A stretch of 64,000 bases of DNA from Oscillospiraceae bacterium (GCA_015063895.1 SVTG01000006.1:46166-110165); one strand, 5' to 3'; positions 20,094 through 29,267 are shown, counted from the stretch's first letter. The notes: generated by a model not told the origin, from the sequence alone. Numbers and translations are program-made.

Positions 20094-22127
20094 TTATTCC
20101 ACAACCTCAACGATGTCGTGGATATTTACGCGGTCAACCTCAAAATAGGCGCGACCGTTCTCGTACGTAAAGGCAAGCTCTCGTCCTGCGGGCTGTAGAA
20201 CGAGCTTTTTGGGGGCGCGGGGCAGGGCAATTGAAAGTTTTACGTCCACCACGGGCGGGATAAAGTCCTCGGAGACCGAGGTGGGATCGGTGTGCCTGCC
20301 GTTGCCGTTTACCAGCTGTAGCATCAGCTTGCCGTCCTTTTCAAGGCAGACGATCTCCACAAGACCAAGCGCCCGCTCCACGCGGCAAAGGGGCGTGTAA
20401 AGGCGGTCGGCTGCGTTTTTGATCAGGCTTCTGTGCAGATATTGCGCGCCCTCAAGGTACTGTGAGCCGATATCAAAGCCGATCGCCGTGATGCTGCCCT
20501 TGCCGTAGGGCAGGGTAATGGCAAGCGGCTGCATCTTCTCGGTCACGGTGTGGGCGACCTCCGCTAAGACCGTTGCGTTTTCGGCCGCCGGCGAGGTGGG
20601 GGAGAAGAGCGCGCCGTAGTATTTGTTATCCTCGGTGAATACGTAATTGCGGTGCTTTAAGGCCGCGCTCGTGTCGTGCCCGGTATCGCCGCCGTTGTCG
20701 TAGGCCTTCTCACCCGGCGCAAAATATTCGGGCAGGGGGGAGGGCGTGAAGGGGGCGCCGTTTTCGGCAAAGACCTCGCAGGTCCTCTTGCCCGTCAGCA
20801 TCAGTGCGCCGCCCTCCTTGGCATAAGTCAGCAGGGCGTCAATGACCTCTTTTTCAAGCCCGTAGCTAAGCTCGGGCACCACGATCATCTTGTAAGCGTC
20901 AGTACCCTTCAGCAGCGTGTGCTCGCTGATGATCTCCAGCGACTGTCCGATATCGCAAAGCAGCGCGGTCATGCCCATCACGCGCTTGTAGCCCGCGCGG
21001 GTATAGATGCGCGTGGTGCATTGACGGATGCGATCGTAATTGGAAAGCAGGAGCGCCGCCTGGTGCACGGCCTTACCGCGGAAGCAGTAATCCTTGCGTG
21101 CGCGCACAAACTCGCCAAGGTCAGCGAGATTGCGCAGCTCGTGCATCTGGGGCGAGCCATCGTTATTTTGCATGACGTAATTCTGGTATGCACCGCCAAG
21201 GGCAATGACGGCTGCCGCCTCCTGCATGATCTGGGTCTTGTGCTTTGAGATGCAGGCGTTACGGTCGCCGATGGTGATGCGGAAGTTCCACGACATTAAA
21301 TCCCACGCAAAATTCTGCTGGGCGAGCGCTCTGCCCGCATAGCGTGCCGAATGGTACGAGTGTTTGGGGTCAAGGTCGCCTGAGAGGTAGTCAACGTTTA
21401 CACTGACCGCCTCGGGCATATAGTCGCTGAACGCCCAGTTTGAGCAGATCTGGAGCTTTGGAAATCTTTCGTGCAGGGTATCGACGTAATGGCGCATATA
21501 GGCAAGAAAGAGCTCGCGATGATACGCCATATATTCGTAAAAATAGGGGTCCTCGGGGGTGACGGGTGCGCGACCGCCAAGATCAATGTCGGTCTTTTTC
21601 TCAAATTTTTCCAGGGTCTCGGGGTGATAGTCGGGGCTCACGCGCCAGCACTCGCCGTCGATCCACACACCGTCAATGTCATAGACCTCGGCAAGCTCGC
21701 ACAGCTGCGGGATCAGCAGCTCGTCAACGTACTTGCTGTCAAGGCGCGTCGTGCCCTCGTCAAGCGTGCCGTCGGGCTTCATCGTGCAGGCCTCGGGGTG
21801 CTCGTTGCAATATTTGATATCGTACACGCCCGAATAGTGCATATACAGCGCTACCCCCTCCTCGCGCGTTACGCGGCGCCACAGCGCCAGCGGATCGCCG
21901 ACAAAGTGCGGCATCGCGTTGCCGAGCTTGGTGGGGTAGGAGGCCCAACCGGGGTGCCCCTTGCAGTCGATCTGAATAAAATCGGGCTTTAAGGTGCGGC
22001 AGATCTCGCGGATATCCTCCTCCTTGAGATCGGTGCCGATGGTGTCGCCCTTGGAGGGCTTTGCGTGAAAGTCACAGTGAATGCCGAAAAAGGATTCGGC
22101 TCGGGTTTTTCTTTGCTTCATCATCAT
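20094..22127 (-). CDS. Putative glycoside hydrolase (GHL6-like TIM barrel plus GH42-like domain)
   Basis: 677-residue protein without signal peptide. The N-terminal ~330 residues look like the hypothetical glycosyl hydrolase 6 (GHL6) barrel: FFGIHCDFHA, IQIDCKGHPGWASYPTKLGN, GVWIDGECW (candidate catalytic acid), LQICSNWAFSD. The middle (about 350-600) resembles the GH42 trimerisation/amidotransferase-like domain, and the C-terminus is beta-rich. Members are annotated variously as fucosidase- or beta-galactosidase-like; substrate unknown. The ATG triplet at 22127, 22124 and 22121 makes the exact start uncertain; GAGG spacing favours 22124 or 22121. Ten bases separate it from the upstream isomerase gene. 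Confidence 0.7.
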   Translation of the reverse strand: MMMKQRKTRAESFFGIHCDFHAKPSKGDTIGTDLKEEDIREICRTLKPDFIQIDCKGHPGWASYPTKLGNAMPHFVGDPLALWRRVTREEGVALYMHYSGVYDIKYCNEHPEACTMKPDGTLDEGTTRLDSKYVDELLIPQLCELAEVYDIDGVWIDGECWRVSPDYHPETLEKFEKKTDIDLGGRAPVTPEDPYFYEYMAYHRELFLAYMRHYVDTLHERFPKLQICSNWAFSDYMPEAVSVNVDYLSGDLDPKHSYHSARYAGRALAQQNFAWDLMSWNFRITIGDRNACISKHKTQIMQEAAAVIALGGAYQNYVMQNNDGSPQMHELRNLADLGEFVRARKDYCFRGKAVHQAALLLSNYDRIRQCTTRIYTRAGYKRVMGMTALLCDIGQSLEIISEHTLLKGTDAYKMIVVPELSYGLEKEVIDALLTYAKEGGALMLTGKRTCEVFAENGAPFTPSPLPEYFAPGEKAYDNGGDTGHDTSAALKHRNYVFTEDNKYYGALFSPTSPAAENATVLAEVAHTVTEKMQPLAITLPYGKGSITAIGFDIGSQYLEGAQYLHRSLIKNAADRLYTPLCRVERALGLVEIVCLEKDGKLMLQLVNGNGRHTDPTSVSEDFIPPVVDVKLSIALPRAPKKLVLQPAGRELAFTYENGRAYFEVDRVNIHDIVEVVE

Positions 22128-22137
22128 GCCTCGCGTA

Positions 22138-22965
22138 TTAAAAATTGCCGTTTATCAGCCGCCTTGCGCGCTCGGCCGCCAATCTGTAATAATCGGCGGG
22201 GGGCGTTTCGGCGTAGCCGTCGTGCGTGCGGCGCTCGGGCTTGTTTTTCATGGTCAGCTCCAGTGAAAGCACACCGTCGTAGCCAAGGCTGTCAAGCTTG
22301 TGCATCACGCGTGCCCAGTTCACCGTGCCGTCAAGCGGGGGGAGGTGCGAATCGTCGTACCACGTGACGACGTCACCCGTCTTGCCGAAATTGTCGTCAA
22401 GATGGGTGTGCACGAGCCTCGCGCCGTAGAGCGTCAGCATATCGCTGTTTTGATAACAATGCTCGTGCCCCGAATCGTAACAAAAGGCAACCTCGGGCAC
22501 GTCCTTGAATTTTTCCATTACAGCCGCGAGAAACTCCTCGCGCTCGGTGTTCTCAAAGGCCAACGTAACGCCAAGGCGGCACGCCTCGTCAACGAGGCGC
22601 GCATACGCGTCAAGCCCCGTTTGGGTGGGGGCTGCGGGGGTGGTGGCGTCAAAGCCGTTCATCGTGTGCAGCACCATCACGGGGATATCGAAGCGCTTGC
22701 AGTCAGCAAGGCAGTCGAACAGCTTTTTCATTTCGACCTCGCCCTTTTCCGTGCCGTTCCAGATATGCTGCTCACGGCTGGAGGGCGCGTGGATCGAGGT
22801 GAAGAGCAGTCCGTTTTTTGCGGCGGCCTCGGCCCACACCTCGGTGTTGTAGTCAAAATAGTTAAAAAACGCGTCAAAGCCTGCGTTCTTGATCATCGCG
22901 ACGTGGTCGGCTGCGGGCAGCTTTACCACAGTCATTGCGTTGATGCCGATCTTTTTTTTCGTCAT
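22138..22965 (-). CDS. Sugar phosphate isomerase/epimerase-like TIM barrel, copy A
   Basis: 275 residues of the xylose-isomerase-like/AP-endonuclease 2 superfamily: FNYFDYNTEVWAEAAAKNGL, SIHAPSS, VMVLHT, LAFENTE (metal Glu), FCYDSGHEHCY (metal Asp/His), VHTHLDDN, and a terminal VLSLELTMKN carrying the last ligand Glu. Such enzymes isomerise or epimerise keto- and aldo-sugars such as tagatose, allulose or inosose. It starts at ATG 22965 after AAGGAGGTG. It is paralogous to the next gene and 10-12 bases from both neighbours. Confidence 0.85.
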   Translation of the reverse strand: MTKKKIGINAMTVVKLPAADHVAMIKNAGFDAFFNYFDYNTEVWAEAAAKNGLLFTSIHAPSSREQHIWNGTEKGEVEMKKLFDCLADCKRFDIPVMVLHTMNGFDATTPAAPTQTGLDAYARLVDEACRLGVTLAFENTEREEFLAAVMEKFKDVPEVAFCYDSGHEHCYQNSDMLTLYGARLVHTHLDDNFGKTGDVVTWYDDSHLPPLDGTVNWARVMHKLDSLGYDGVLSLELTMKNKPERRTHDGYAETPPADYYRLAAERARRLINGNF

Positions 22966-22977
22966 AGGCTCACCTCC

Positions 22978-23802
22978 TTAGCGTAGGGAAACTGCCTGCC
23001 GCGCGCGTGTGTAGGCAAAGGTGTAAAAGCCATCAAAGCCCATCTCACGGTAACGGTCGTGATCGTGGCGCCCGGGCTTGTTCGAAACCGAGAGCTCAAA
23101 TATGATCGGACCCTGATAGGGCGTTTTTTCAATACGTTGCATGACGTTTTTGAAATCAACAATGCCGTCAAGGGGCACAAGATGCAGATCGTTTTCCCAG
23201 GTGAGGGTGGGGTCGTATACACCGAGATTGTCGTTGAAATGCGTGTGGCAAAGCTTTTCGCCGTACAGCGCCAGCATATCCTTGCCGCCGTTGTAGCAGA
23301 GCTCGTGCCCCGTATCCAGGCAAAAGCCGAGCGAGGGCTCGTTCCAAAAGGCCTGCATCAGGGCGGCAAGATATTCCTCGCCCTCCACGTTTTCAAACCC
23401 CAGCGTGACACCCAGCTCGTTTGCACGCTTGACGATTTTTGCGTAATTTTCAATGCCGACGTCGGTCGGGGTATGATCCTTGAAGCCGATAAAGGGGTGA
23501 ATGACCATCACGGGAATCTCGCAGCGTGCGCAATCCTCCAGGCAAGCAAGCAGCAGATCTCTTACCGCCACACCCTCTTTGCCCTCCTTCCAGAGATGCG
23601 CCACGCGGCAATCGCCGCTAAAGGGGGAGTGGATCGACTGTACGAAAAGCCCCAATCGCCGCGCGAGGTCGGCGTCCTTTTTCATATCCTCACGGTTCCA
23701 GTCAAGAAAGGTTGCGTCAAAGCCGGCCCTTTTGATGCTGGAAAGCTCGCCCTCAAGATCCGCACTCCAAAAGGCGGGGGCGGCGCCAAGTATTCTTTCC
23801 AT
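22978..23802 (-). CDS. Sugar phosphate isomerase/epimerase-like TIM barrel, copy B
   Basis: 274 residues, a paralogue of copy A with the same metal-site framework: FVQSIHSPFSG, VMVIHPF, LGFENVEGEEYLAAL, FCLDTGHELCYNGGKDML, CHTHFNDNLG and GPIIFELSV. It starts at ATG 23802 (GAGGAAG upstream), 14 bases after aconitase. Two neighbouring paralogues may act on different epimers of a sugar released by the following glycoside hydrolase (inference). Confidence 0.85.
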   Translation of the reverse strand: MERILGAAPAFWSADLEGELSSIKRAGFDATFLDWNREDMKKDADLARRLGLFVQSIHSPFSGDCRVAHLWKEGKEGVAVRDLLLACLEDCARCEIPVMVIHPFIGFKDHTPTDVGIENYAKIVKRANELGVTLGFENVEGEEYLAALMQAFWNEPSLGFCLDTGHELCYNGGKDMLALYGEKLCHTHFNDNLGVYDPTLTWENDLHLVPLDGIVDFKNVMQRIEKTPYQGPIIFELSVSNKPGRHDHDRYREMGFDGFYTFAYTRARQAVSLR

Positions 23803-23816
23803 ATAGCTTCCTCAAA

Positions 23817-26063
23817 TTATTTTGCTTGTGCGGCGTAGTAGTTCATCAGGCATCCGCGCAGAATGATTTCCTTTTCGTTTTCCGTCAGCCCCTTGACGTA
23901 AAGGGTCAAGGCCTCGGTGGTGCCGTCGGCGCGGATCACGGTCGCGGGGAAGACCTCCTCGCCCTTGGCGATTTTTTCGCGCACGCCCTCAACGAATACG
24001 AAGTCACCCTCCGCATACGTAAAGGGTACGCCCTCCTCAAGCGTGAAGGGGAGAATGCCCCAGTTGATGCAGTTTGAGCGATAACGCTTGGTGGCAAACT
24101 CGTAGCAGATATTGGCAAAGCCGCCAAGCACCTTCTGGCAGGAGGCAGCCTGCTCACGTGCCGACCCGTCGCCGGGGCGGTTGGCAAATACGCACGAGCC
24201 GAATTGCGTCACGGGCGCGAGCTTGTCGGCATCGCCCACCCGAGAAAGGGCAAAGCGCACCTTTTCGGGCATTTCACCTGCGCGGCGCTTCTGCTCGTCG
24301 GCTGCAACCGCCTTGGAGCGCCCTACGTACTGCGGGCAGCGGCGCGAGAGGGCAAATTCCGACAGGCGCAAGGGGTTTGAACGGTAAGACGAGGTCTCAC
24401 CCGAGGGGATCAGCTCGTCGGTGGTGGTGACGGGGTCGTGAATGACGGCGGCCAATTCCACCAAAAGGTTCTCTGAGAGCTCGTACATTTTGGGCCAGTC
24501 GGTGATATTCGGGCCAAAAATGAGGTCGGCGTCCTTGTCGGCCTTCCCAAAGCCGAAGTAGCAGCGCTTTTCGTAAACCGAGCGGTCGTAGTGATAGGTG
24601 TGTGCCTCGTGTGCGTAATCAAGGTCTGTGGCAGCGGTGATAATACCGCCGTTTGCGGCGGTTGCGGCGATAGAGCGCGCGTCCATAAGGGCTACGCCCG
24701 ACAGCTGTCCTTCACCCGGCTTTGAGCCCTCGCGGTTGGGGAAGTTACGGGTGGTGTGGCGCAGCGACAGGCCGTTGTTGGCAGGCACGTCACCCGCACC
24801 GAAGCACGGGCCGCAGAACGAGGGCTTGATGACCGCACCGTTTGCCAGCAGCTCGGCCGAAACGCCGATGCGCGTCAGCTCCAGCGATACGGGCACGCTC
24901 GTGGGATAGACGGAAAGAGAGAAATAGCTGTTGCCGACGTTGCCGGTCTTTAAGATCGAGGCAGCCTCGTCAATGCTGTCAAACATACCGCCCGCACAGC
25001 CTGCAATAATGCCCTGATCGGCCATCACGCGCCCGTCGGGGCGCACCTTGCTGACAAGGTCAAGCGAGGCCTTTTCCCCAAACTTGGCCTTTGCCTCGGC
25101 CTCAACTTCGGCCAAAAGCTCCCGCGCGTGCTCGTTGAAGTAGTGAATGGTATAGGCTCTTGAGGGATGGAAGGGCAGGGCGATCATCGATTCCATCTTT
25201 GAGAGATCGATCTTTACCATGCGGTCGTAATAGGCAACCTTGCCGGGCTTCAATTCGCGGTAATCCTCGGGGCGCCCGTGTGCACGGTAGTGCTGTGCCA
25301 CCACCTCGTCGGTCTCCCAGATCGAGGACAGGCACGTGGTTTCGGTCGTCATGACGTCAATGCCGTTACGGAAGTCGATGGGCAATTCCTTCACGCCGGG
25401 GCCGACAAACTCCAGCACGCGGTTTTTGACAAAGCCGCTTTCAAACGTGGCGCCAACCAGGGCGATGGCCACGTCGTGCGGACCGATGCCCTTTTTCGGC
25501 TTGCCGGTGAGGTACACCAGCACCACCTCGGGGCGGTTGATATCGTAGGTGTTCTTCAAAAGCTGCTTGACAAGCTCAGGTCCGCCCTCGCCCACGGCCA
25601 TCGTGCCGAGTGCGCCGTAACGGGTGTGGCTGTCCGAGCCGAGGATCATCGCACCGCACCTTGCCATCTCCTCACGGGCAAAGGAGTGAATGACGCTCTG
25701 GTTGGCAGGCACGTAGATGCCGCCGTATTTTTTGGCGGCGGAAAGACCGAATACGTGGTCGTCCTCGTTGATGGTGCCGCCCACCGCGCAAAGCGAGTTG
25801 TGGCAGTTGGTCATCGCGTAGGGCATGGGAAATTCGGTAAGACCGCTCGCGCGTGCCGTCTGGATAATACCGACGTAGGTGATATCGTGTGAGAGCATCG
25901 CGTCAAAGCGGAGCTGTAATTTATCGGCGTCACCCGAGGTGTTGTGTGCTTGCAGGATCGAATAAGCGATCGTGTTTTTGCGCGCCTCGTCGGCGGTAAG
26001 GGGTGCGGTAGCGGCAGGCTTGCCGTCAACCAAAAACACACCCGTTTCGGTTAATTTGACCAT
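23817..26063 (-). CDS. acn: Aconitate hydratase family protein
   Basis: 748-residue aconitase-superfamily protein. The 4Fe-4S ligands are plausibly the Cys in CLSSIW and the pair in SFCGPCFG. ILGSDSHTRYGALGTMAVGEGG and MADQGIIAGCAGGMFD match active-site regions, and the C-terminal swivel domain holds the YRSNCINWGILPF block (the Y-x-S-x-S/N-x-x-N-x-G-I-L-P region). Aconitase isomerises citrate to isocitrate. ATG 26063 is chosen because GGGAGGATT precedes it; the longer open frame upstream has no ribosome site and runs into the promoter. It heads the operon that ends with icd. The protein resembles the divergent YbhJ-type hydratases, so the substrate should be confirmed. Confidence 0.85.
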   Translation of the reverse strand: MVKLTETGVFLVDGKPAATAPLTADEARKNTIAYSILQAHNTSGDADKLQLRFDAMLSHDITYVGIIQTARASGLTEFPMPYAMTNCHNSLCAVGGTINEDDHVFGLSAAKKYGGIYVPANQSVIHSFAREEMARCGAMILGSDSHTRYGALGTMAVGEGGPELVKQLLKNTYDINRPEVVLVYLTGKPKKGIGPHDVAIALVGATFESGFVKNRVLEFVGPGVKELPIDFRNGIDVMTTETTCLSSIWETDEVVAQHYRAHGRPEDYRELKPGKVAYYDRMVKIDLSKMESMIALPFHPSRAYTIHYFNEHARELLAEVEAEAKAKFGEKASLDLVSKVRPDGRVMADQGIIAGCAGGMFDSIDEAASILKTGNVGNSYFSLSVYPTSVPVSLELTRIGVSAELLANGAVIKPSFCGPCFGAGDVPANNGLSLRHTTRNFPNREGSKPGEGQLSGVALMDARSIAATAANGGIITAATDLDYAHEAHTYHYDRSVYEKRCYFGFGKADKDADLIFGPNITDWPKMYELSENLLVELAAVIHDPVTTTDELIPSGETSSYRSNPLRLSEFALSRRCPQYVGRSKAVAADEQKRRAGEMPEKVRFALSRVGDADKLAPVTQFGSCVFANRPGDGSAREQAASCQKVLGGFANICYEFATKRYRSNCINWGILPFTLEEGVPFTYAEGDFVFVEGVREKIAKGEEVFPATVIRADGTTEALTLYVKGLTENEKEIILRGCLMNYYAAQAK

Positions 26064-26096
26064 GTGAGTAATCCTCCCAATATAAACAATCACTTT

Positions 26097-26125
26097 ATTA
26101 TAAAATATAACGCGCGCGTTGTCAA
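26097..26125 (-). promoter_or_regulatory. Promoter of acn-icd operon
   Basis: Minus strand: TTGACA (26120-26125), 17 bp, TATAAT (26097-26102). Perfect consensus in both boxes. The 298-bp gap to feoA (26064-26361) otherwise holds the feoA promoter and operator. Confidence 0.85.
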
Positions 26126-26269
26126 GCAAGGCGGTGGAATTTACACGGCTTTTCGGCAGGTTTTTTGCGCGCTCTTGCGTGCACGTGCGCAGAATGCACA
26201 AATCAAAATGGTCTGAAAAATCCTGAAATTGTAAAAAATTACAAAAGTTGAAAAATGCCCCAAAATGGC

Positions 26270-26298
26270 TTGACAAGGCACTTTGGGCTCATTATAAT
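26270..26298 (+). promoter_or_regulatory. Promoter of feoAB operon
   Basis: TTGACA (26270-26275), 17 bp, TATAAT (26293-26298): perfect consensus, so repression is probably needed for control. Confidence 0.85.
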
Positions 26299-26304
26299 AA
26301 ATGT

Positions 26305-26324
26305 AGTTAGCCAAGCCTAACATT
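26305..26324 (+). promoter_or_regulatory. DtxR/IdeR-like operator upstream of feoA
   Basis: AGTTAG-CCAAGC-CTAACATT sits at the expected transcription start, just after the -10. It is an inverted repeat (GTTAG/CTAAC) close to the TTAGGnnAGnCTnnCCTAA type bound by iron-loaded DtxR-family repressors. The same sequence recurs before feoB at 26607. Confidence 0.6.
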
Positions 26325-26361
26325 TTGCGTTTTGGACAACGCACGGAAAGGAGAGGTTTGC

Positions 26362-26583
26362 GTGAAGACCTTAAAGGACGTGGCTGTGGGCAAGACCGCA
26401 AGGGTCGTCAAGCTGCACGGTGAAGGGGCGATCAAGCGCCGCATTATGGATATGGGTCTTACCAAGGGTGTGACGGTGCGCGTGTGTAAGCTGGCGCCGC
26501 TCGGTGACCCGATGGAGCTGACGGTGCGCGGGTATGAGCTGTCACTGCGGAAGGCCGATGCCGAAATGATCGAGGTAGAATAA
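26362..26583 (+). CDS. feoA: Ferrous iron transport protein A (FeoA)
   Basis: 73-residue SH3-like cytosolic partner of FeoB. Motifs: LKDVAVGKTARVVKLHGEGAIKRRIMDMGLTKG and APLGDPMELTVRGYELSLRKADAEMIEVE, the full FeoA fold. GTG 26362 is chosen because AAAGGAGAGG lies upstream and the protein then has the family length. Transcribed from the consensus promoter at 26270 under the DtxR-like operator. Confidence 0.95.
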   Translation: MKTLKDVAVGKTARVVKLHGEGAIKRRIMDMGLTKGVTVRVCKLAPLGDPMELTVRGYELSLRKADAEMIEVE

Positions 26584-26606
26584 AGCTGCTATTTTTTTAG
26601 GCTTTG

Positions 26607-26626
26607 AGTTAGTCTTAACTAACATT
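26607..26626 (+). promoter_or_regulatory. Second DtxR-like operator copy between feoA and feoB
   Basis: AGTTAG-TCTTAA-CTAACATT matches the first site in both arms and in the trailing ATT. Its place in the 63-bp gap between feoA and feoB suggests a roadblock or separate control of feoB, or a duplication that carried the operator along. Confidence 0.55.
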
Positions 26627-26646
26627 TTAAAAAGAGGAGAACAAGC

Positions 26647-29070
26647 ATGGAATTAAGAATTGCGCTTGCCGGTAATCCGAACAGCGGCAAGACAACGCTC
26701 TTTAACGCCCTGACGGGGTCAAATCAGTTCGTGGGGAACTGGCCCGGTGTCACGGTGGAGAAGAAGGAGGGCAGACTCAAGGGGCAAGAGGGTGTGATCG
26801 TCACCGACCTGCCCGGTATTTACTCGCTTTCCCCCTATACGCCCGAGGAGATCGTGGCGCGCAAGTATCTCATTGAGGAGCGTCCCGACGTCATTCTCAA
26901 TATTGTGGACGGCACGAATCTTGAACGCAATCTTTATCTGACCACACAGCTGACCGAGATCGGCATTCCCGTGGTGGTTGCCATCAATATGATGGATATC
27001 GTGCGCAAAAACGGCGATAGCATCGACATTGAGGGGCTGTCGCGCGTGGTGGATTCTCCCGTGGTGGAAATTTCGGCTTTGCGCGGAGACGGGGTTGAAA
27101 AAGCCGCCGCTATAGCGATCGAAATGGCTAAGAAAAAGGCCAAGCCGCGCCGCCGTTATTTTTCGGGCATCGTTGAGCACGCTCTCGCGCATATTGAGGA
27201 GGCCGTGGTGCATCATTTGCCCGAGCAGCAGCAGCGCTGGTACGCGATCAAAATTTTTGAGCGTGACGTGCGCGTGATCGAAAAGCTTGACGTTTCCGCC
27301 GATCTTCTCACACATATTGAAAAGGATATCAAGACCGTTGAGCATGAGTTTGACGACGATGCGGAAAGCATCATTATCAATGAGCGCTACAATTACATTA
27401 CCGAGGCGCTGAAGGGGTGCTATAAGCGCCGCCGCGTCGGCATCTCCACCACCGAAAAAATAGACCGTGTGGTGACCAATCGCTTCGCCGCCCTGCCTAT
27501 TTTCGCGCTCATCATGTTTTTGGTGTATTTCATCTCGGTGTCGACGGTCGGCACGTGGATGACCGACTATACCAACGACGGGCTGTTTGGTGACGGGTGG
27601 TATCTCTTTGGCATCGGTCGCAGTGCCTACGAGGAGGCGCTGGAGGAGTACGTTGACGAGCATCTGATCATAGAACGCGCCGCGGGCTTCGTGCAGGCTG
27701 CCGAGGCAACGGGCAGCGATATCAGGGGCCTTGATGACCTCAAGGAGGCGTTGAGTGCCCGTGAGTGGGGCGCCATTGAGGAGGCCATCGGCTCATACGG
27801 CAGTCAGATCGTCACAGGCATTGACGCCGAAGGGAATACGGTCACGCTCGATACGTGGCTGGAGGCAGAGCTTGAAAACGCTCCCGTGAGCGAGGACTTT
27901 GGCGTGTGGGTGCCGGGTATCCCGGTGCTGCTGGGGGCCTTGCTTGAAAAAATGAACGTGTCCCCCTGGCTTTACAGCCTCGTGATCGACGGTATGGTCG
28001 GCGGTGTCGGTGCCGTGCTCGGCTTCGTGCCGCAGATCTTAGTGCTCTTTTTGTTCCTCGCCTTCCTTGAGGCCTGCGGCTATATGTCGCGTATTGCCTT
28101 CGTGCTTGACCGCATCTTCTGTAAGTTCGGGCTTTCGGGCAAATCCTTTATCCCGCTTCTGATCGGTACGGGCTGTAGCGTGCCGGGTATTATGGCCAGC
28201 CGCACGATCGAAAACGAGGCCGATCGCCGTATGACCGTCATTACCACCTCCTTCGTGCCCTGCGGCGCGAAGCTCCCCGTGATCGCTCTGATCGCAGGTG
28301 CGCTTTTCGGCGGTGCTTGGTGGGTGGCGCCCGTGGCTTATTTCGTCGGTATCACGGCGGTGATCTGCTCGGGCCTTATTCTCAAAAAGACCAAGCTTTT
28401 TGCAGGCGATCCCGCCCCGTTTGTGATGGAGCTGCCCGCATACCACATGCCCACCGCCTCAAGCATTTTGCGCTCTATGTGGGACCGCGGCTGGGCGTTT
28501 ATCAAAAAGGCAGGCACGATCATTTTGGTGTCAACGATCGTCATTTGGGTGCTCTCGCACCTCGGCGTTGTTGACGGGGGCTTCGGCTTCCTGCTTGAAA
28601 TGGAGCTGGAGGACAGCCTGCTCGGGTACTTTGGCAAGGGTGTGAAGTGGATCTTTGCACCGCTCGGCTTTGCGAGCATTGAAACCGCCGTGGCGACCTT
28701 TATGGGTCTTGTCGCCAAGGAGGAGATCGTGGCCGTGCTCGGCGTGCTTGACTTCCTGGATATGACGCGTCTTGCAGGCTTCTCGTTCCTGGTGTTCAAT
28801 CTGCTCTGCGCCCCTTGCTTCGCCGCGATGGGTGCCATCAAGCGCGAGATGAACAGTGCCAAATGGACGGCCTTTGCGATCGGCTATCAGTGCCTGTTTG
28901 CCTATCTTGTGTCGCTGGTGATCTACCAGGTCGGCGCGCTGTTCGCCGCTGACGTCACGGCCAATGCCGTGGGCGTTGCGGTGTCGGTGCTTGTCGTGCT
29001 CCTGTTCCTTTACCTGCTGCTGCGCCCCAACCGTGCGGCGCGTGCAGGCAAAGGCGCTTTACAGCAGTGA
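26647..29070 (+). CDS. feoB: Ferrous iron transporter FeoB with enlarged external loop
   Basis: 807 residues. The N-terminal G domain has GNPNSGKTT (8-16), DLPGIYSLSPYTPEE, NIVDGTNLERNLYL and the NMMD guanine motif; a helical GDI-like spacer follows. The membrane part contains both gate repeats: GYMSRIAFVLDR with GTGCSVPGIMASRT, and VAKEEIVAVLG. Between the first transmembrane helix (about 281-300) and the GMVGGVGAVLGF helix there is an acidic, soluble insert of roughly 100 residues (about 320-420) not found in ordinary ~650-700-residue FeoB. It imports Fe(II). It is followed by the FeoB-associated Cys-rich protein. Confidence 0.95.
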   Translation: MELRIALAGNPNSGKTTLFNALTGSNQFVGNWPGVTVEKKEGRLKGQEGVIVTDLPGIYSLSPYTPEEIVARKYLIEERPDVILNIVDGTNLERNLYLTTQLTEIGIPVVVAINMMDIVRKNGDSIDIEGLSRVVDSPVVEISALRGDGVEKAAAIAIEMAKKKAKPRRRYFSGIVEHALAHIEEAVVHHLPEQQQRWYAIKIFERDVRVIEKLDVSADLLTHIEKDIKTVEHEFDDDAESIIINERYNYITEALKGCYKRRRVGISTTEKIDRVVTNRFAALPIFALIMFLVYFISVSTVGTWMTDYTNDGLFGDGWYLFGIGRSAYEEALEEYVDEHLIIERAAGFVQAAEATGSDIRGLDDLKEALSAREWGAIEEAIGSYGSQIVTGIDAEGNTVTLDTWLEAELENAPVSEDFGVWVPGIPVLLGALLEKMNVSPWLYSLVIDGMVGGVGAVLGFVPQILVLFLFLAFLEACGYMSRIAFVLDRIFCKFGLSGKSFIPLLIGTGCSVPGIMASRTIENEADRRMTVITTSFVPCGAKLPVIALIAGALFGGAWWVAPVAYFVGITAVICSGLILKKTKLFAGDPAPFVMELPAYHMPTASSILRSMWDRGWAFIKKAGTIILVSTIVIWVLSHLGVVDGGFGFLLEMELEDSLLGYFGKGVKWIFAPLGFASIETAVATFMGLVAKEEIVAVLGVLDFLDMTRLAGFSFLVFNLLCAPCFAAMGAIKREMNSAKWTAFAIGYQCLFAYLVSLVIYQVGALFAADVTANAVGVAVSVLVVLLFLYLLLRPNRAARAGKGALQQ

Positions 29071-29079
29071 GGTAGTGCT

Positions 29080-29262
29080 ATGCTTGAGTGGCTTGCTGAA
29101 AACTGGGGCAATATTCTCGTGATCGCCGTGCTTTTGCTGGCGGTCGGCGCCGTTGTCTATTTCCGCGTGCGCGCACGGCGCGCAGGGCGCGGTGGGTGCG
29201 GCGGATGCGCGGGTTGCGCCATGAAGGATATCTGTCACGAAAAATATAAGAAGAACCTGTAA
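29080..29262 (+). CDS. FeoB-associated Cys-rich membrane protein
   Basis: 60-residue protein: one N-terminal transmembrane helix (about 9-27), a short basic stretch, then a cysteine cluster CGGCAGCAMKDIC. This matches the FeoB-associated Cys-rich membrane protein family found downstream of feoB in Firmicutes, presumed to help iron capture or electron transfer at the transporter. It starts nine bases after feoB and precedes a strong terminator. Confidence 0.88.
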   Translation: MLEWLAENWGNILVIAVLLLAVGAVVYFRVRARRAGRGGCGGCAGCAMKDICHEKYKKNL

Positions 29263-29267
29263 GACAA

